Of a stretch of DNA of 64,000 bases, positions 8,795-17,014 are shown one piece after another. This stretch comes from Chryseobacterium defluvii. Its GTDB lineage: Bacteria; Bacteroidota; Bacteroidia; Flavobacteriales; Weeksellaceae. Position 1 is the first letter of the stretch. Every line of letters begins with the position of its first letter. The notes beneath the pieces are model-generated. The model saw only the letters and a list, made by a program, of their open reading frames with translations, was not told the origin of the DNA and searched no databases. The translations under genes and the position numbers were made by a program. The stretch spans positions 806,001-870,000 of the forward strand of contig NZ_RBXB01000003.1 in the NCBI RefSeq assembly GCF_003634775.1, read 5' to 3'.

Positions 8795-10261
8795 ATGTTT
8801 TTTAAGTTCCTCAGATTAGAAATAAAAAGTTTTTTTCGTGGTACGTCAGTCGGGGTCAATCTTGCGATGAAGATTCTCAGGTTTATGGGGATTTTTTATT
8901 TCATTGCCTGTTTGGTTGGAGGAGCCTTTGCGGCTTTTTTTTACATACGGGAAGAAATACATCAGGATCCTCTGAAAATCGTTTCCAGATACATGATCAT
9001 TGCATGGGTTCTGGATCTTACTTTTAAATACCTTTGGCAGGAAATGCCAACCCAGAACATCAAGCCTTTTCTGACGCTGAATGTTTCGAAAAAAACATTG
9101 GTTAACTACATGCTGATCAAAACATTCTTATCCGCGTTCAGCTGGCTAAACTCCTTCTTTTTGATTACGTTTGCAGGAATCTGTTTATTCAACGGATATG
9201 GAGTATCAGGAACTTTTGCCTGGCTCATAGGAGCTTCTTTGCTTTTTTATCTCAACAATTTTATCAACATCCTTTTTAATGATAAGGAAACGATTGCGAT
9301 TGTAGTAGGAGGTATCTTTACTTTGTTTGGGATTCTGGCCTACTACAACATGATTCCTTTACTGCACTATTCAGAAAAATTCTTTTACAGTTTTTATGAG
9401 AGACCTTATTTTGCAGCCCTGTCAATAATACTTTTTTTAGGATTGTGGAGGATCTGTTTCAGGCATGTTTATCAGGAATTTTATCTTGATCAGGGTCTTG
9501 AAGCCAAGAAAACAGTTGGTAAAACAGAGAATATTGCTTTCCTGAATAAGTACGGTGTACTCGGAAGCTTTATTAATAATGATATTAAAATGCTCAGACG
9601 GAATAAAGTCACCAAAGGGGTTTTATTGGGAAGTTTCTTATTCATCTTTTATGGGTTACTGATCTTTACTTCTCCGATATATAAAACATCCTATATGATG
9701 ATGTTCATGGGATTGTTTGTTACCGGTGGATTCCAGTTTATGTTCGGACAAAGAGTTCCGTCCTTCGACAGCTCTTATTACCCTTTGATGATGACACTTA
9801 ATGTACCTTACAAAGAATACCTGAAAGCAAAATGGTGGCTGATGAATATCGTAACAGCGGTATCAATAGTTATTGCTTTATTTTATGCTTATTTCGGATG
9901 GGAATTGTATGTTACCTTTTTTGCGGCAGGACTTTACAATATAGGAGTGAATTCACAATTTACATTATGGTCGGGAGCATTTAATAAAACCCAGATCGAT
10001 CTGAATTCTAAAGAAAAAAGGATAGGGCAGAAAAACAGTTTTAATATGAAAGCCCTTCTGTTATTGATTCCTAAAATGCTGTTACCGATGGCTGTTTTCG
10101 GGCTAACGAAATATTTCTTCGGAATGACGGCGGGAGTGGTAAGCATTGCCATTTTAGGCTTAATAGGATTTTTGTTCAGAGAGAAAATCTTTGATATTAT
10201 TGTAAAACAATATAAAGTAGAGAAATACAGTACTTTAGACGCATTCAAATCTAAAAATTAA
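8795..10261 (+). CDS. DUF5687 family membrane protein, probable ABC transporter permease
   Basis: A 488-residue protein with about ten hydrophobic segments (for example ~30-55, ~100-125, ~150-170, ~185-205, ~265-290, ~325-360, ~400-445). I recognise the DUF5687 type. Only 4 bp separate it from the ATP-binding gene that follows, so the two very likely form one transporter. The substrate is unknown. The inverted repeat just upstream may control both. A soluble charged segment at ~220-260 (LEAKKTVGKTENIAFLNKYG) interrupts the membrane parts. Confidence 0.8.
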   Translation: MFFKFLRLEIKSFFRGTSVGVNLAMKILRFMGIFYFIACLVGGAFAAFFYIREEIHQDPLKIVSRYMIIAWVLDLTFKYLWQEMPTQNIKPFLTLNVSKKTLVNYMLIKTFLSAFSWLNSFFLITFAGICLFNGYGVSGTFAWLIGASLLFYLNNFINILFNDKETIAIVVGGIFTLFGILAYYNMIPLLHYSEKFFYSFYERPYFAALSIILFLGLWRICFRHVYQEFYLDQGLEAKKTVGKTENIAFLNKYGVLGSFINNDIKMLRRNKVTKGVLLGSFLFIFYGLLIFTSPIYKTSYMMMFMGLFVTGGFQFMFGQRVPSFDSSYYPLMMTLNVPYKEYLKAKWWLMNIVTAVSIVIALFYAYFGWELYVTFFAAGLYNIGVNSQFTLWSGAFNKTQIDLNSKEKRIGQKNSFNMKALLLLIPKMLLPMAVFGLTKYFFGMTAGVVSIAILGLIGFLFREKIFDIIVKQYKVEKYSTLDAFKSKN

Positions 10262-10265
10262 TATA

Positions 10266-10988
10266 ATGATCACTATAAATAATTTATCCAAAACCTACGG
10301 AACAGCAACTGTTCTTAATATTGAGCATCTTGAAATTCCTAACGGAGAAACTTTTGGTTTGGTGGGAAACAACGGAGCCGGAAAAACAACCCTTTTCAGT
10401 TTAATGCTTGATCTTATTCAGGCAACTACAGGTTCAGTAAACATAGACGGAATTAAAGTCAGCGAATCGGAAGCCTGGAAAAGCAAAGTTTCTGCTTTTG
10501 TAGATGATACGTTCCTGATTGGATATCTTACCCCGGAAGAGTATTTTTACTTTATCGGAGAGCTTCGGGGACAAAATAAAGCAACCGTAGATGAATTTTT
10601 AAAACAGTTTCATGATTTGTTCAACGGGGAAATTTTAAACTCCGGGAAATATGTTCGTGACCTTTCCAAAGGAAATCAGAAAAAAGTAGGCATTGTAGGA
10701 GCTATTATTGGAAACCCTGAAATCATTATCCTGGATGAGCCGTTTGCCAATCTTGACCCCTCTACACAGATCAAATTAAAAAACCTTATTAAAGAATTAT
10801 CTAAACAGGATGGAGTAACGTTCTTAATTTCTAGTCATGATTTATCCCATACTACCGAAGTTTGTAATAGAATTGTTGTGGTGAACAAAGGATTGCTTGT
10901 AAAAGATATTCAGACAAATCCTGAAACATTGAAAGAACTGGAACAATATTTTGCGGATCAGGTTTCCCGTCCTATTGAAGTTATTTAA
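10266..10988 (+). CDS. ABC transporter ATP-binding protein
   Basis: A 240-residue ABC ATPase. Walker A GNNGAGKTT lies near residues 34-42, the signature is DLSKGNQKK instead of the standard LSGGQ, Walker B is IIILDEPFANLDP, and the H-loop is ISSHD. The altered signature (LSKGxQKK) is frequent in exporter-type ATPases such as those paired with DUF-type permeases, so it is not a sign of damage. It follows the DUF5687 gene by 4 bp and should energise that permease at the inner membrane. Confidence 0.92.
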   Translation: MITINNLSKTYGTATVLNIEHLEIPNGETFGLVGNNGAGKTTLFSLMLDLIQATTGSVNIDGIKVSESEAWKSKVSAFVDDTFLIGYLTPEEYFYFIGELRGQNKATVDEFLKQFHDLFNGEILNSGKYVRDLSKGNQKKVGIVGAIIGNPEIIILDEPFANLDPSTQIKLKNLIKELSKQDGVTFLISSHDLSHTTEVCNRIVVVNKGLLVKDIQTNPETLKELEQYFADQVSRPIEVI

Positions 10989-11002
10989 GGTAAAAATGAA
11001 TC

Positions 11003-11941
11003 ATGATGGGTATAGAATCTCAAAATGTCACTGATTATCCTAACAGTAATACCATTTTTATGGTTTGGAAACTTGGAGATGATCCGAAAGTGAAAGACGT
11101 TTTCCGGCAATTGTGCGCCTTGGTTTTGAATCTTAATAATTCTGTTTTCAACAGGTTTCCTGACAGCCGGGCCAGTTGTGTAATGGGCATTGGCCATAAT
11201 GCATGGAAAATATTAGACCTTCCGTCTCCTTTACCTAAAGAATTGACTCATTATGAAGAAATACGAGGAGATAAACATGTTGCAGTATCTACACCGGGAG
11301 ATTTGCATTTTCATTTACGGGCAGATAATAAAAGCCTGATCTTTGATATGGCGATCGAAATTTCAAAATTATTGACGCCGGTTGCAGAAAGTATTTTGGA
11401 AGTTCACGGGTTTAAATATTGGGATGCCCGTTCCATTCTCGGATTTGTGGATGGTACTGAAAATCCTCATGGGGAAGATAGAGATTTTTTCGCTAAAATT
11501 GGTGATGAAGATCTACCCTACAAAGGCGGAAGCTATCTTTTCGTGCAAAAATATATTCATAATATGGATGCCTGGAAAAGCCTTTCGACTGAAGAACAGG
11601 AAAAGGTCATCGGAAGATCAAAAGAAAATGATATTGAAATGTCTGATGACGTGAAACCTTCCAATTCACATATCGCTTTGGCAAATATTGAAGGGGAAAA
11701 CGGGGAAGAATTAAAAATCGTAAGAGATAATATGCCTTTCGGAAGCCCATCTACCAATGAATTCGGGACCTATTTTATCGCCTATTCCAATACATTTACC
11801 ACCACAAAAAAAATGCTGACAAATATGTTTGTGGGAAATCCCGTTGGGAATTATGACAGAATTCTGGATTTCAGCACAGCAGTTACAGGAACCCTTTTCT
11901 TTGTTCCGACCAGAAATATGCTGGATGAGTTTTCCGGATAA
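11003..11941 (+). CDS. Dyp-type peroxidase
   Basis: A 312-residue heme peroxidase of the dye-decolorizing family, class B (YfeX-like). The defining motif GFVDGTENP is visible near residue 149, with its catalytic Asp. The probable proximal heme His is in SNSHIALANI near residue 218. The region MPFGSPSTNEFGTYFIAYSN and the C-terminal LFFVPTRNMLDEF match the family end. No signal peptide or Tat motif is seen, so it is cytoplasmic or packaged in an encapsulin, but no encapsulin gene is adjacent. It starts 14 bp after the ABC ATPase; a functional link is not evident. Confidence 0.93.
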   Translation: MMGIESQNVTDYPNSNTIFMVWKLGDDPKVKDVFRQLCALVLNLNNSVFNRFPDSRASCVMGIGHNAWKILDLPSPLPKELTHYEEIRGDKHVAVSTPGDLHFHLRADNKSLIFDMAIEISKLLTPVAESILEVHGFKYWDARSILGFVDGTENPHGEDRDFFAKIGDEDLPYKGGSYLFVQKYIHNMDAWKSLSTEEQEKVIGRSKENDIEMSDDVKPSNSHIALANIEGENGEELKIVRDNMPFGSPSTNEFGTYFIAYSNTFTTTKKMLTNMFVGNPVGNYDRILDFSTAVTGTLFFVPTRNMLDEFSG

Positions 11942-11981
11942 TTTTACATTCGACTTCAAAAACAGAACAGATAAAAAGAGA

Positions 11982-12007
11982 AAAACCTTGGAATTGGCCA
12001 AGGTTTT
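11982..12007. terminator. Bidirectional terminator between peroxidase and fumC
   Basis: Perfect stem AAAACCTTGG / CCAAGGTTTT with a 6-nt loop lies between the convergent Dyp peroxidase and fumC genes. A- and T-rich flanks on both sides let it serve both strands. Confidence 0.8.
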
Positions 12008-12035
12008 CTTACATTTAATCTATATTAAAAAATCA

Positions 12036-13430
12036 TTATTTCAAACTTCCAACCATATCTTCAGGTTTTACCCATTCGTCAAACTGTTCGGCAGTTAGTA
12101 AGCCAAGATTAATGGCCTCTTCTTTCAGGGTAGTTCCGTTTTTATGAGCTGTTTTGGCAATTTTAGCGGCATTTTCATACCCGATGTGCGTATTCAAAGC
12201 AGTCACAAGCATCAAGGATTTATCCACCAGCTCTTTAATCCTCTCATGATTAGGCTCAATACCTACAGCGCAGTGATCGTTGAATGATATACATGCATCT
12301 GCAATTAATTGAGCAGATTGTAAGAAATTATAAGCCATCACCGGTTTGAAAACATTCAGCTCATAATTCCCCTGGGTTCCCGCAAAAGAAATAGTAGTAT
12401 CGTTACCTAAAACCTGCGCACAAACCATCGTTAACGCTTCATTTTGAGTAGGATTTACTTTTCCCGGCATAATAGATGATCCCGGTTCATTTTCAGGAAT
12501 ATAGATTTCCCCAATCCCGGAACGGGGGCCTGAAGCTAATAACCTGATATCCTGTGCAATTTTGAATAGGGAAACAGCCAGTTGCTTAAGAGCTCCGTGA
12601 GATTCAACAATAGCATCATGAGCAGCCAATGCTTCAAATTTATTTTCTGCCGTTATAAAAGGATGATTGGTAAACTTCGCAATATATTCAGCTACTTTAA
12701 CGTCATAACCTTTTGGAGTATTTAATCCTGTTCCTACTGCAGTTCCTCCCAAAGCAAGTTCAGAAAGATGAGGTAAGGTGTTTTTTAATGCTCTCAATCC
12801 GAATTCCAGCTGAGCAACATATCCTGAAAATTCCTGACCTAAGGTTAATGGAGTAGCATCCATCAGGTGTGTTCTCCCGATCTTCACGATATCTTTAAAA
12901 GCATTAGCTTTTTCTGCTAAAGTGTTCTTTAATTTTTCAACCGCAGGAATTGTTACCTCTACTACTTTTTTGTAGGCAGCGATGTGCATTGCCGTTGGAT
13001 AGGTATCGTTAGACGATTGGGATTTGTTCACATCATCATTCGGATGAATTTCAGAGGGGTCTCCCAGAGTTCCTCCATTATTTACATGAGCTCTGTTCGA
13101 AATCACTTCATTCACATTCATGTTCGATTGAGTTCCGGAGCCTGTTTGCCAGATTACCAGCGGAAACTGATCATTTAATTTTCCTTCCAGGATTTCGTCA
13201 CAAACTTTGGCAATCATATCTCTCTTTTCAGCAGGAAGAACACCTAAATCTGTATTGGTATAGGCAGCAGCTTTCTTTAAAAAGGCAAAAGCTTCTATAA
13301 TTTCGTGAGGCATAGAACCTTCAGGTCCGATCTTGAAATTGTTTCTCGAACGTTCCGTTTGAGCACCCCAAAACTTATCTGCAGGTACCTGCACCTCACC
13401 CATAGTGTCTTTTTCTATTCTGTAATTCAT
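12036..13430 (-). CDS. fumC: Class II fumarate hydratase
   Basis: A 464-residue enzyme of the citric acid cycle that interconverts fumarate and malate without an iron-sulfur cluster. The signature [15 protein letters not shown] is visible around residue 318, along with [13 protein letters not shown] and [16 protein letters not shown]. The start at 13430 ([16 protein letters not shown]) matches the family N terminus and gives the normal length; the longer frame to 13460 adds ten atypical residues. It is divergent from a class I fumarase 138 bp away, so the genome has both isozyme types side by side. Confidence 0.96.
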   Translation of the reverse strand: MNYRIEKDTMGEVQVPADKFWGAQTERSRNNFKIGPEGSMPHEIIEAFAFLKKAAAYTNTDLGVLPAEKRDMIAKVCDEILEGKLNDQFPLVIWQTGSGTQSNMNVNEVISNRAHVNNGGTLGDPSEIHPNDDVNKSQSSNDTYPTAMHIAAYKKVVEVTIPAVEKLKNTLAEKANAFKDIVKIGRTHLMDATPLTLGQEFSGYVAQLEFGLRALKNTLPHLSELALGGTAVGTGLNTPKGYDVKVAEYIAKFTNHPFITAENKFEALAAHDAIVESHGALKQLAVSLFKIAQDIRLLASGPRSGIGEIYIPENEPGSSIMPGKVNPTQNEALTMVCAQVLGNDTTISFAGTQGNYELNVFKPVMAYNFLQSAQLIADACISFNDHCAVGIEPNHERIKELVDKSLMLVTALNTHIGYENAAKIAKTAHKNGTTLKEEAINLGLLTAEQFDEWVKPEDMVGSLK

Positions 13431-13542
13431 TGTGATTGAAATTTTTATAAAGTTACTCATAACGTAAAAATCTCACAATTTATAATGATTATAAATATCA
13501 ATTCAGATGACTGATTTTACTCATGTTTTTTTATGTAAGCTG

Positions 13543-13550
13543 TATTTTTG
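13543..13550 (+). promoter_or_regulatory. Flavobacterial -7 box before class I fumarase
   Basis: TATTTTTG, 18 bp before the start codon, matches TAnnTTTG; no ideal -33 TTG is seen. Confidence 0.5.
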
Positions 13551-13568
13551 CACCAATAAAAAATTGAA

Positions 13569-15176
13569 ATGGAATTTAGATATCAGGATCCGTATCCGAT
13601 TCAGAAAGATGATACGGTGTACAAGAAGCTTACCTCAGATTATGTAAAAGTTGAAAAACTGGGCGACAGGGAAATTTTAACCGTAGATCCGAAAGGTCTT
13701 GAGCTGTTGGCAGAAGAAGCAATGGCAGATGTTTCTTTTATGCTTCGTTCTTCTCACTTAGAGAGTCTTAGAAGAATCATCGATGATCCTGAAGCTACAG
13801 ACAATGACAGATTCGTTGCGTATAATTTATTACAAAATGCCGCAGTTGCTGCAGAAGGAGCTTTACCTTCTTGTCAGGATACAGGAACAGCTATTGTAAT
13901 GGGAAAGAAAGGAGAGAATGTATATACCGGAGTTGATGATGGGGAATATTTAAGCAAAGGAATCTATAATACCTATCAAAAAAGAAACTTAAGATATTCT
14001 CAGGTGGTTCCTTTAACCATGTTTGATGAGAAGAATTCAGGTTCAAATCTTCCGGCACAGATTGATATTTATGCCAAAAAAGGAGATTATTATGAGTTTT
14101 TATTTCTTACAAAAGGAGGAGGCTCAGCTAATAAAACTTTCCTTTACCAAAAGACAAAGTCATTATTGAACGAAAAGTCTCTTGAAGAATTTATCAAAGA
14201 AAAAATATCAGATTTAGGAACGGCTGCCTGTCCGCCATACCATTTAGCTCTGGTAATTGGAGGAACCTCTGCTGAAGCCAATCTGGCAGCAGTGAAAAAA
14301 GCATCGGCTAAATATTATGACAACCTTCCGACAGAAGGAAATGAAGCAGGACAAGCTTTCAGAGACCTGGAATGGGAAGCAAAAGTTCAGAAAATCTGCC
14401 AGGAAAGTGCGATTGGAGCACAGTTTGGAGGTAAATACCTGACTCACGATGTTAGAGTGATCAGACTTCCTCGCCACGCAGCATCTTGTCCTGTCGGAAT
14501 GGGGGTTTCTTGTTCTGCAGACAGAAATATTAAAGGGAAGATTACCAAAGAAGGTATTTTCCTTGAGCAATTGGAACAGGATCCGAAAAGATTTTTACCG
14601 GATACTCCGCCGCATCTGGAAGAAGCAGTTGAAATTGATCTGAACAAGCCTATGCCTGAAATTTTAGCAGAACTTTCAAAATATCCGATCAAAACAAGAT
14701 TAAAGCTTAATGGAACTTTAATTGTAGCGAGAGATATTGCTCACGCAAAAATTAAAGAAATCATAGACAGCGGAAAACCAATGCCAGAATACTTCAAAAA
14801 TCATCCGATTTATTATGCGGGACCGGCAAAAACTCCGGAGGGAATGGCTTCAGGAAGCTTCGGGCCTACGACTGCGGGAAGAATGGATGTATATGTAGAT
14901 GAATTCCAGAGTCATGGCGGAAGCATGATCATGCTGGCAAAAGGAAACAGAAGCAAGGATGTTACGAATGCCTGTAACAAATACGGTGGGTTCTATTTAG
15001 GATCTATCGGTGGGCCTGCAGCTATTTTGGCAAAAGACAATATTGTGTCTGTAGATGTGGTAGACTTCCCGGAATTAGGAATGGAAGCGGTGAGAAAAAT
15101 TGAAGTGAAAGACTTCCCGGCGTTTATCATTACCGACGATAAAGGGAATGATTTCTTTGCAAATTTAGCCCATTAA
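13569..15176 (+). CDS. Class I fumarate hydratase (iron-sulfur type)
   Basis: A 535-residue class I fumarase (FumA/FumB-like), dependent on an oxygen-sensitive 4Fe-4S cluster. The three candidate cluster cysteines lie in PSCQDTG near residue 101, AASCPVG near 307 and VSCSADR near 313. The C-terminal beta domain shows [21 protein letters not shown] and [28 protein letters not shown]. It is divergently arranged with fumC, which would allow one enzyme to work when oxidation or iron shortage disables the other (known from enterobacteria, inferred here). Confidence 0.94.
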   Translation: MEFRYQDPYPIQKDDTVYKKLTSDYVKVEKLGDREILTVDPKGLELLAEEAMADVSFMLRSSHLESLRRIIDDPEATDNDRFVAYNLLQNAAVAAEGALPSCQDTGTAIVMGKKGENVYTGVDDGEYLSKGIYNTYQKRNLRYSQVVPLTMFDEKNSGSNLPAQIDIYAKKGDYYEFLFLTKGGGSANKTFLYQKTKSLLNEKSLEEFIKEKISDLGTAACPPYHLALVIGGTSAEANLAAVKKASAKYYDNLPTEGNEAGQAFRDLEWEAKVQKICQESAIGAQFGGKYLTHDVRVIRLPRHAASCPVGMGVSCSADRNIKGKITKEGIFLEQLEQDPKRFLPDTPPHLEEAVEIDLNKPMPEILAELSKYPIKTRLKLNGTLIVARDIAHAKIKEIIDSGKPMPEYFKNHPIYYAGPAKTPEGMASGSFGPTTAGRMDVYVDEFQSHGGSMIMLAKGNRSKDVTNACNKYGGFYLGSIGGPAAILAKDNIVSVDVVDFPELGMEAVRKIEVKDFPAFIITDDKGNDFFANLAH

Positions 15177-15205
15177 AAAAGAAAACAAGAATTTGTCTTC
15201 AAAAC

Positions 15206-15265
15206 AAGCTACTTTGTATTGCATAGTACGTGATTATTTTGTACTTTTGAACTACAAAGTAGCTT
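15206..15265. promoter_or_regulatory. Promoter framed by a 13-bp inverted repeat
   Basis: AAGCTACTTTGTA (15206-15218) and its perfect inverse TACAAAGTAGCTT (15253-15265) frame a complete promoter: TTG 15219-15221, 20-bp spacer, TACTTTTG 15242-15249. Repressor binding to one or both arms would block RNA polymerase at the serine hydrolase gene. The regulator is not encoded next door. Confidence 0.6.
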
Positions 15266-15269
15266 TATT

Positions 15270-16343
15270 ATGAAAAAATTTTTACTGTCCTTACTCCTGA
15301 GCGTTATTGTTTTTAATATTTCTTTTGCTCAGCTTGATAAAAAGATTGACGGCATCATTCAGACGGAATTCAACAATTCAAATGATCCCGGTGGTGTATT
15401 TTTGGTTTCAAAGAAAGGAAAAACTCTGTATGAAAAGGCATTTGGAAAAGCCAATCTGGAATTGGATGTCAATATGACCCCTCAACATGTTTTTCAAATT
15501 GGATCAATGACCAAACAGTTTACCGCAGTTTCAATTCTGATCTTGGAATCACAGGGGAAGTTAACTGTAAATGATCCTATTTCTAAATATATTCCTGATT
15601 ATCCTTCCGGTAATTCAATTACCATTCATCACCTTTTGACCCATACTTCAGGAATTAAGGATTTTACAAAAATGAAAACAATTTCGGAGATCGCGCAAAA
15701 AGAAATGTCGCCTAAAATGATGGTGGATTTCTTTAAAAACGAACCTGTTGATTTCAAGCCCGGGGAGAAATTAGAATATAATAATTCTGGGTATGTATTG
15801 CTGGGATATCTTATAGAATTGGTTTCCGGTGAAAAATATGAAGATTTTATCAGAAAAAATATTTTCGAAAAAGCAGGAATGAGGAATTCTTATTATGCCA
15901 GTGATAGAAAATTGATCAAAAACAGAGCTTATGGTTATCATAAAAAGAGTGAGGGTTATGTAAACAGGACTATCATCAGCTTCAGTGTGCCTTTTGCCTC
16001 CGGTTCATTAATGTCAACGGTAGAGGATATGGTGAAATGGCAAGGTGCTTTGAATCAAAATATATTTTTAAAACCTGAACAGATCAGGAAGGCATTCACA
16101 AAATACAAGCTCAATAATGAAGAAGAGTTTACGTACGGTTACGGTTGGCATTTAAAAGAAATCAACGGAGTCTCAACGAGAGAGCATGGAGGAAGTGTTT
16201 TCGGATTCAAGTCGATGGCTGTTTATATTCCCGATGAAGATGTATACGTCATTGGGCTGAGTAATTGCGATTGTCATTCGCCGACACAGATTACAAAAGA
16301 TATTGCCCGGTTGGTTTTGGAGAACACAAAAAAACAGCAATAG
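15270..16343 (+). CDS. Secreted serine hydrolase, class C beta-lactamase/penicillin-binding fold
   Basis: A 357-residue exported protein with a signal peptide cut near SFAQ (residue 20-21). Catalytic motifs of the beta-lactamase family are present: Ser79-x-x-Lys82 (SMTK), Tyr170-x-Asn172 (YNN), and a C-terminal HGG element (REHGGSVFG). LLTHTSG also fits the family. Members act as D-alanyl-D-alanine peptidases, esterases or beta-lactamases; the sequence does not decide between these. It is a single-gene unit with its own promoter framed by an inverted repeat, so it may be inducible. Confidence 0.9.
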   Translation: MKKFLLSLLLSVIVFNISFAQLDKKIDGIIQTEFNNSNDPGGVFLVSKKGKTLYEKAFGKANLELDVNMTPQHVFQIGSMTKQFTAVSILILESQGKLTVNDPISKYIPDYPSGNSITIHHLLTHTSGIKDFTKMKTISEIAQKEMSPKMMVDFFKNEPVDFKPGEKLEYNNSGYVLLGYLIELVSGEKYEDFIRKNIFEKAGMRNSYYASDRKLIKNRAYGYHKKSEGYVNRTIISFSVPFASGSLMSTVEDMVKWQGALNQNIFLKPEQIRKAFTKYKLNNEEEFTYGYGWHLKEINGVSTREHGGSVFGFKSMAVYIPDEDVYVIGLSNCDCHSPTQITKDIARLVLENTKKQQ

Positions 16344-16398
16344 TGAACGTTTGAATAGTTTAAAATTAAAATAAATTATAAAATAGGGCTTTGATCTT

Positions 16399-16429
16399 TT
16401 GTGTAGAAAATAAAAAAGTTCTATTTTTG
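16399..16429 (+). promoter_or_regulatory. Promoter (TTG-N20-TATTTTTG)
   Basis: TTG 16399-16401 and TATTTTTG 16422-16429 with a 20-bp spacer match the Bacteroidota consensus, 20 bp before the small membrane protein gene. Confidence 0.7.
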
Positions 16430-16448
16430 CCTAAAATCTTTAAGAAAA

Positions 16449-16730
16449 ATGATGTTATCAGCATTTTGGCCATTTTATCAGTTCATTTGGACGATATTTT
16501 TCTTCACCATGTTCTTAGTAGGGTTCTGGTGTATTTTTATGTTCTTCGGTTTAGTTATTCCTATGTGGTTAACAGAAGGTTTGAAAGAATACTTTGGAAA
16601 GGTAAAGTCCTTCGATCCTGAACAGATCAGAAGAAAAAACATTTATGAGCAGGAAGGTGTAGAAGTAATCTACAATGAACCTAAAGGAAATGGTCCTTTC
16701 TTACACGATAGTCACGGACATCATCATTAA
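16449..16730 (+). CDS. Small membrane protein with His-rich tail, unknown function
   Basis: A 93-residue protein not assigned to a named family. Residues ~3-40 are strongly hydrophobic and aromatic (one long or two short membrane segments), followed by an amphipathic EGLKEYFGKVKSFDPEQIRRKN stretch and a C-terminal tail with HDSHGHHH that could bind metal. A consensus promoter sits directly upstream and a terminator downstream, so it is a genuine single-gene unit. An overlapping frame at 16391-16621 is not considered a gene. Function unknown. Confidence 0.75.
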   Translation: MMLSAFWPFYQFIWTIFFFTMFLVGFWCIFMFFGLVIPMWLTEGLKEYFGKVKSFDPEQIRRKNIYEQEGVEVIYNEPKGNGPFLHDSHGHHH

Positions 16731-16795
16731 TTGATTGTCATTGCTTTTTCACCTGAATTCTGAAAAAGTAATATCAAAGCAAAACAACATATATA

Positions 16796-16824
16796 AATCC
16801 ATTCTGAATAAGAATGGATTTTTT
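16796..16824 (+). terminator. Rho-independent terminator
   Basis: AATCCATTCT / AGAATGGATT stem with a 5-nt loop and a following T-run, 66 bp after the small membrane protein gene. The rest of the gap to the amylase gene (16825-17014) is AT-rich with no other recognisable element. Confidence 0.8.
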
Positions 16825-17014
16825 ATTGGATAAATTCACAAGTAAAGATGTTTTTATTTAAAGGATACTTCACTTAATTACCTGTTATTCGGTGGCTTTA
16901 TGTAAATATGATCCTTTTCGCTGTAATGGAGAGTTTAATTTTTTTTAACAAGAAATCGGAAGTTTTCAAAAAATAAATTACATTCGTATTAAATTACTAA
17001 AAAAAACAAACTTT

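Noticed and set aside
15177..15205. Terminator after class I fumarase
   Set aside because: GAAAACAA/TTGTCTTC pairs imperfectly and is not followed by a T-run.
16391..16621. Overlapping frame before the small membrane protein
   Set aside because: It overlaps the supported gene in another frame and includes the promoter; its protein is not conserved-looking.
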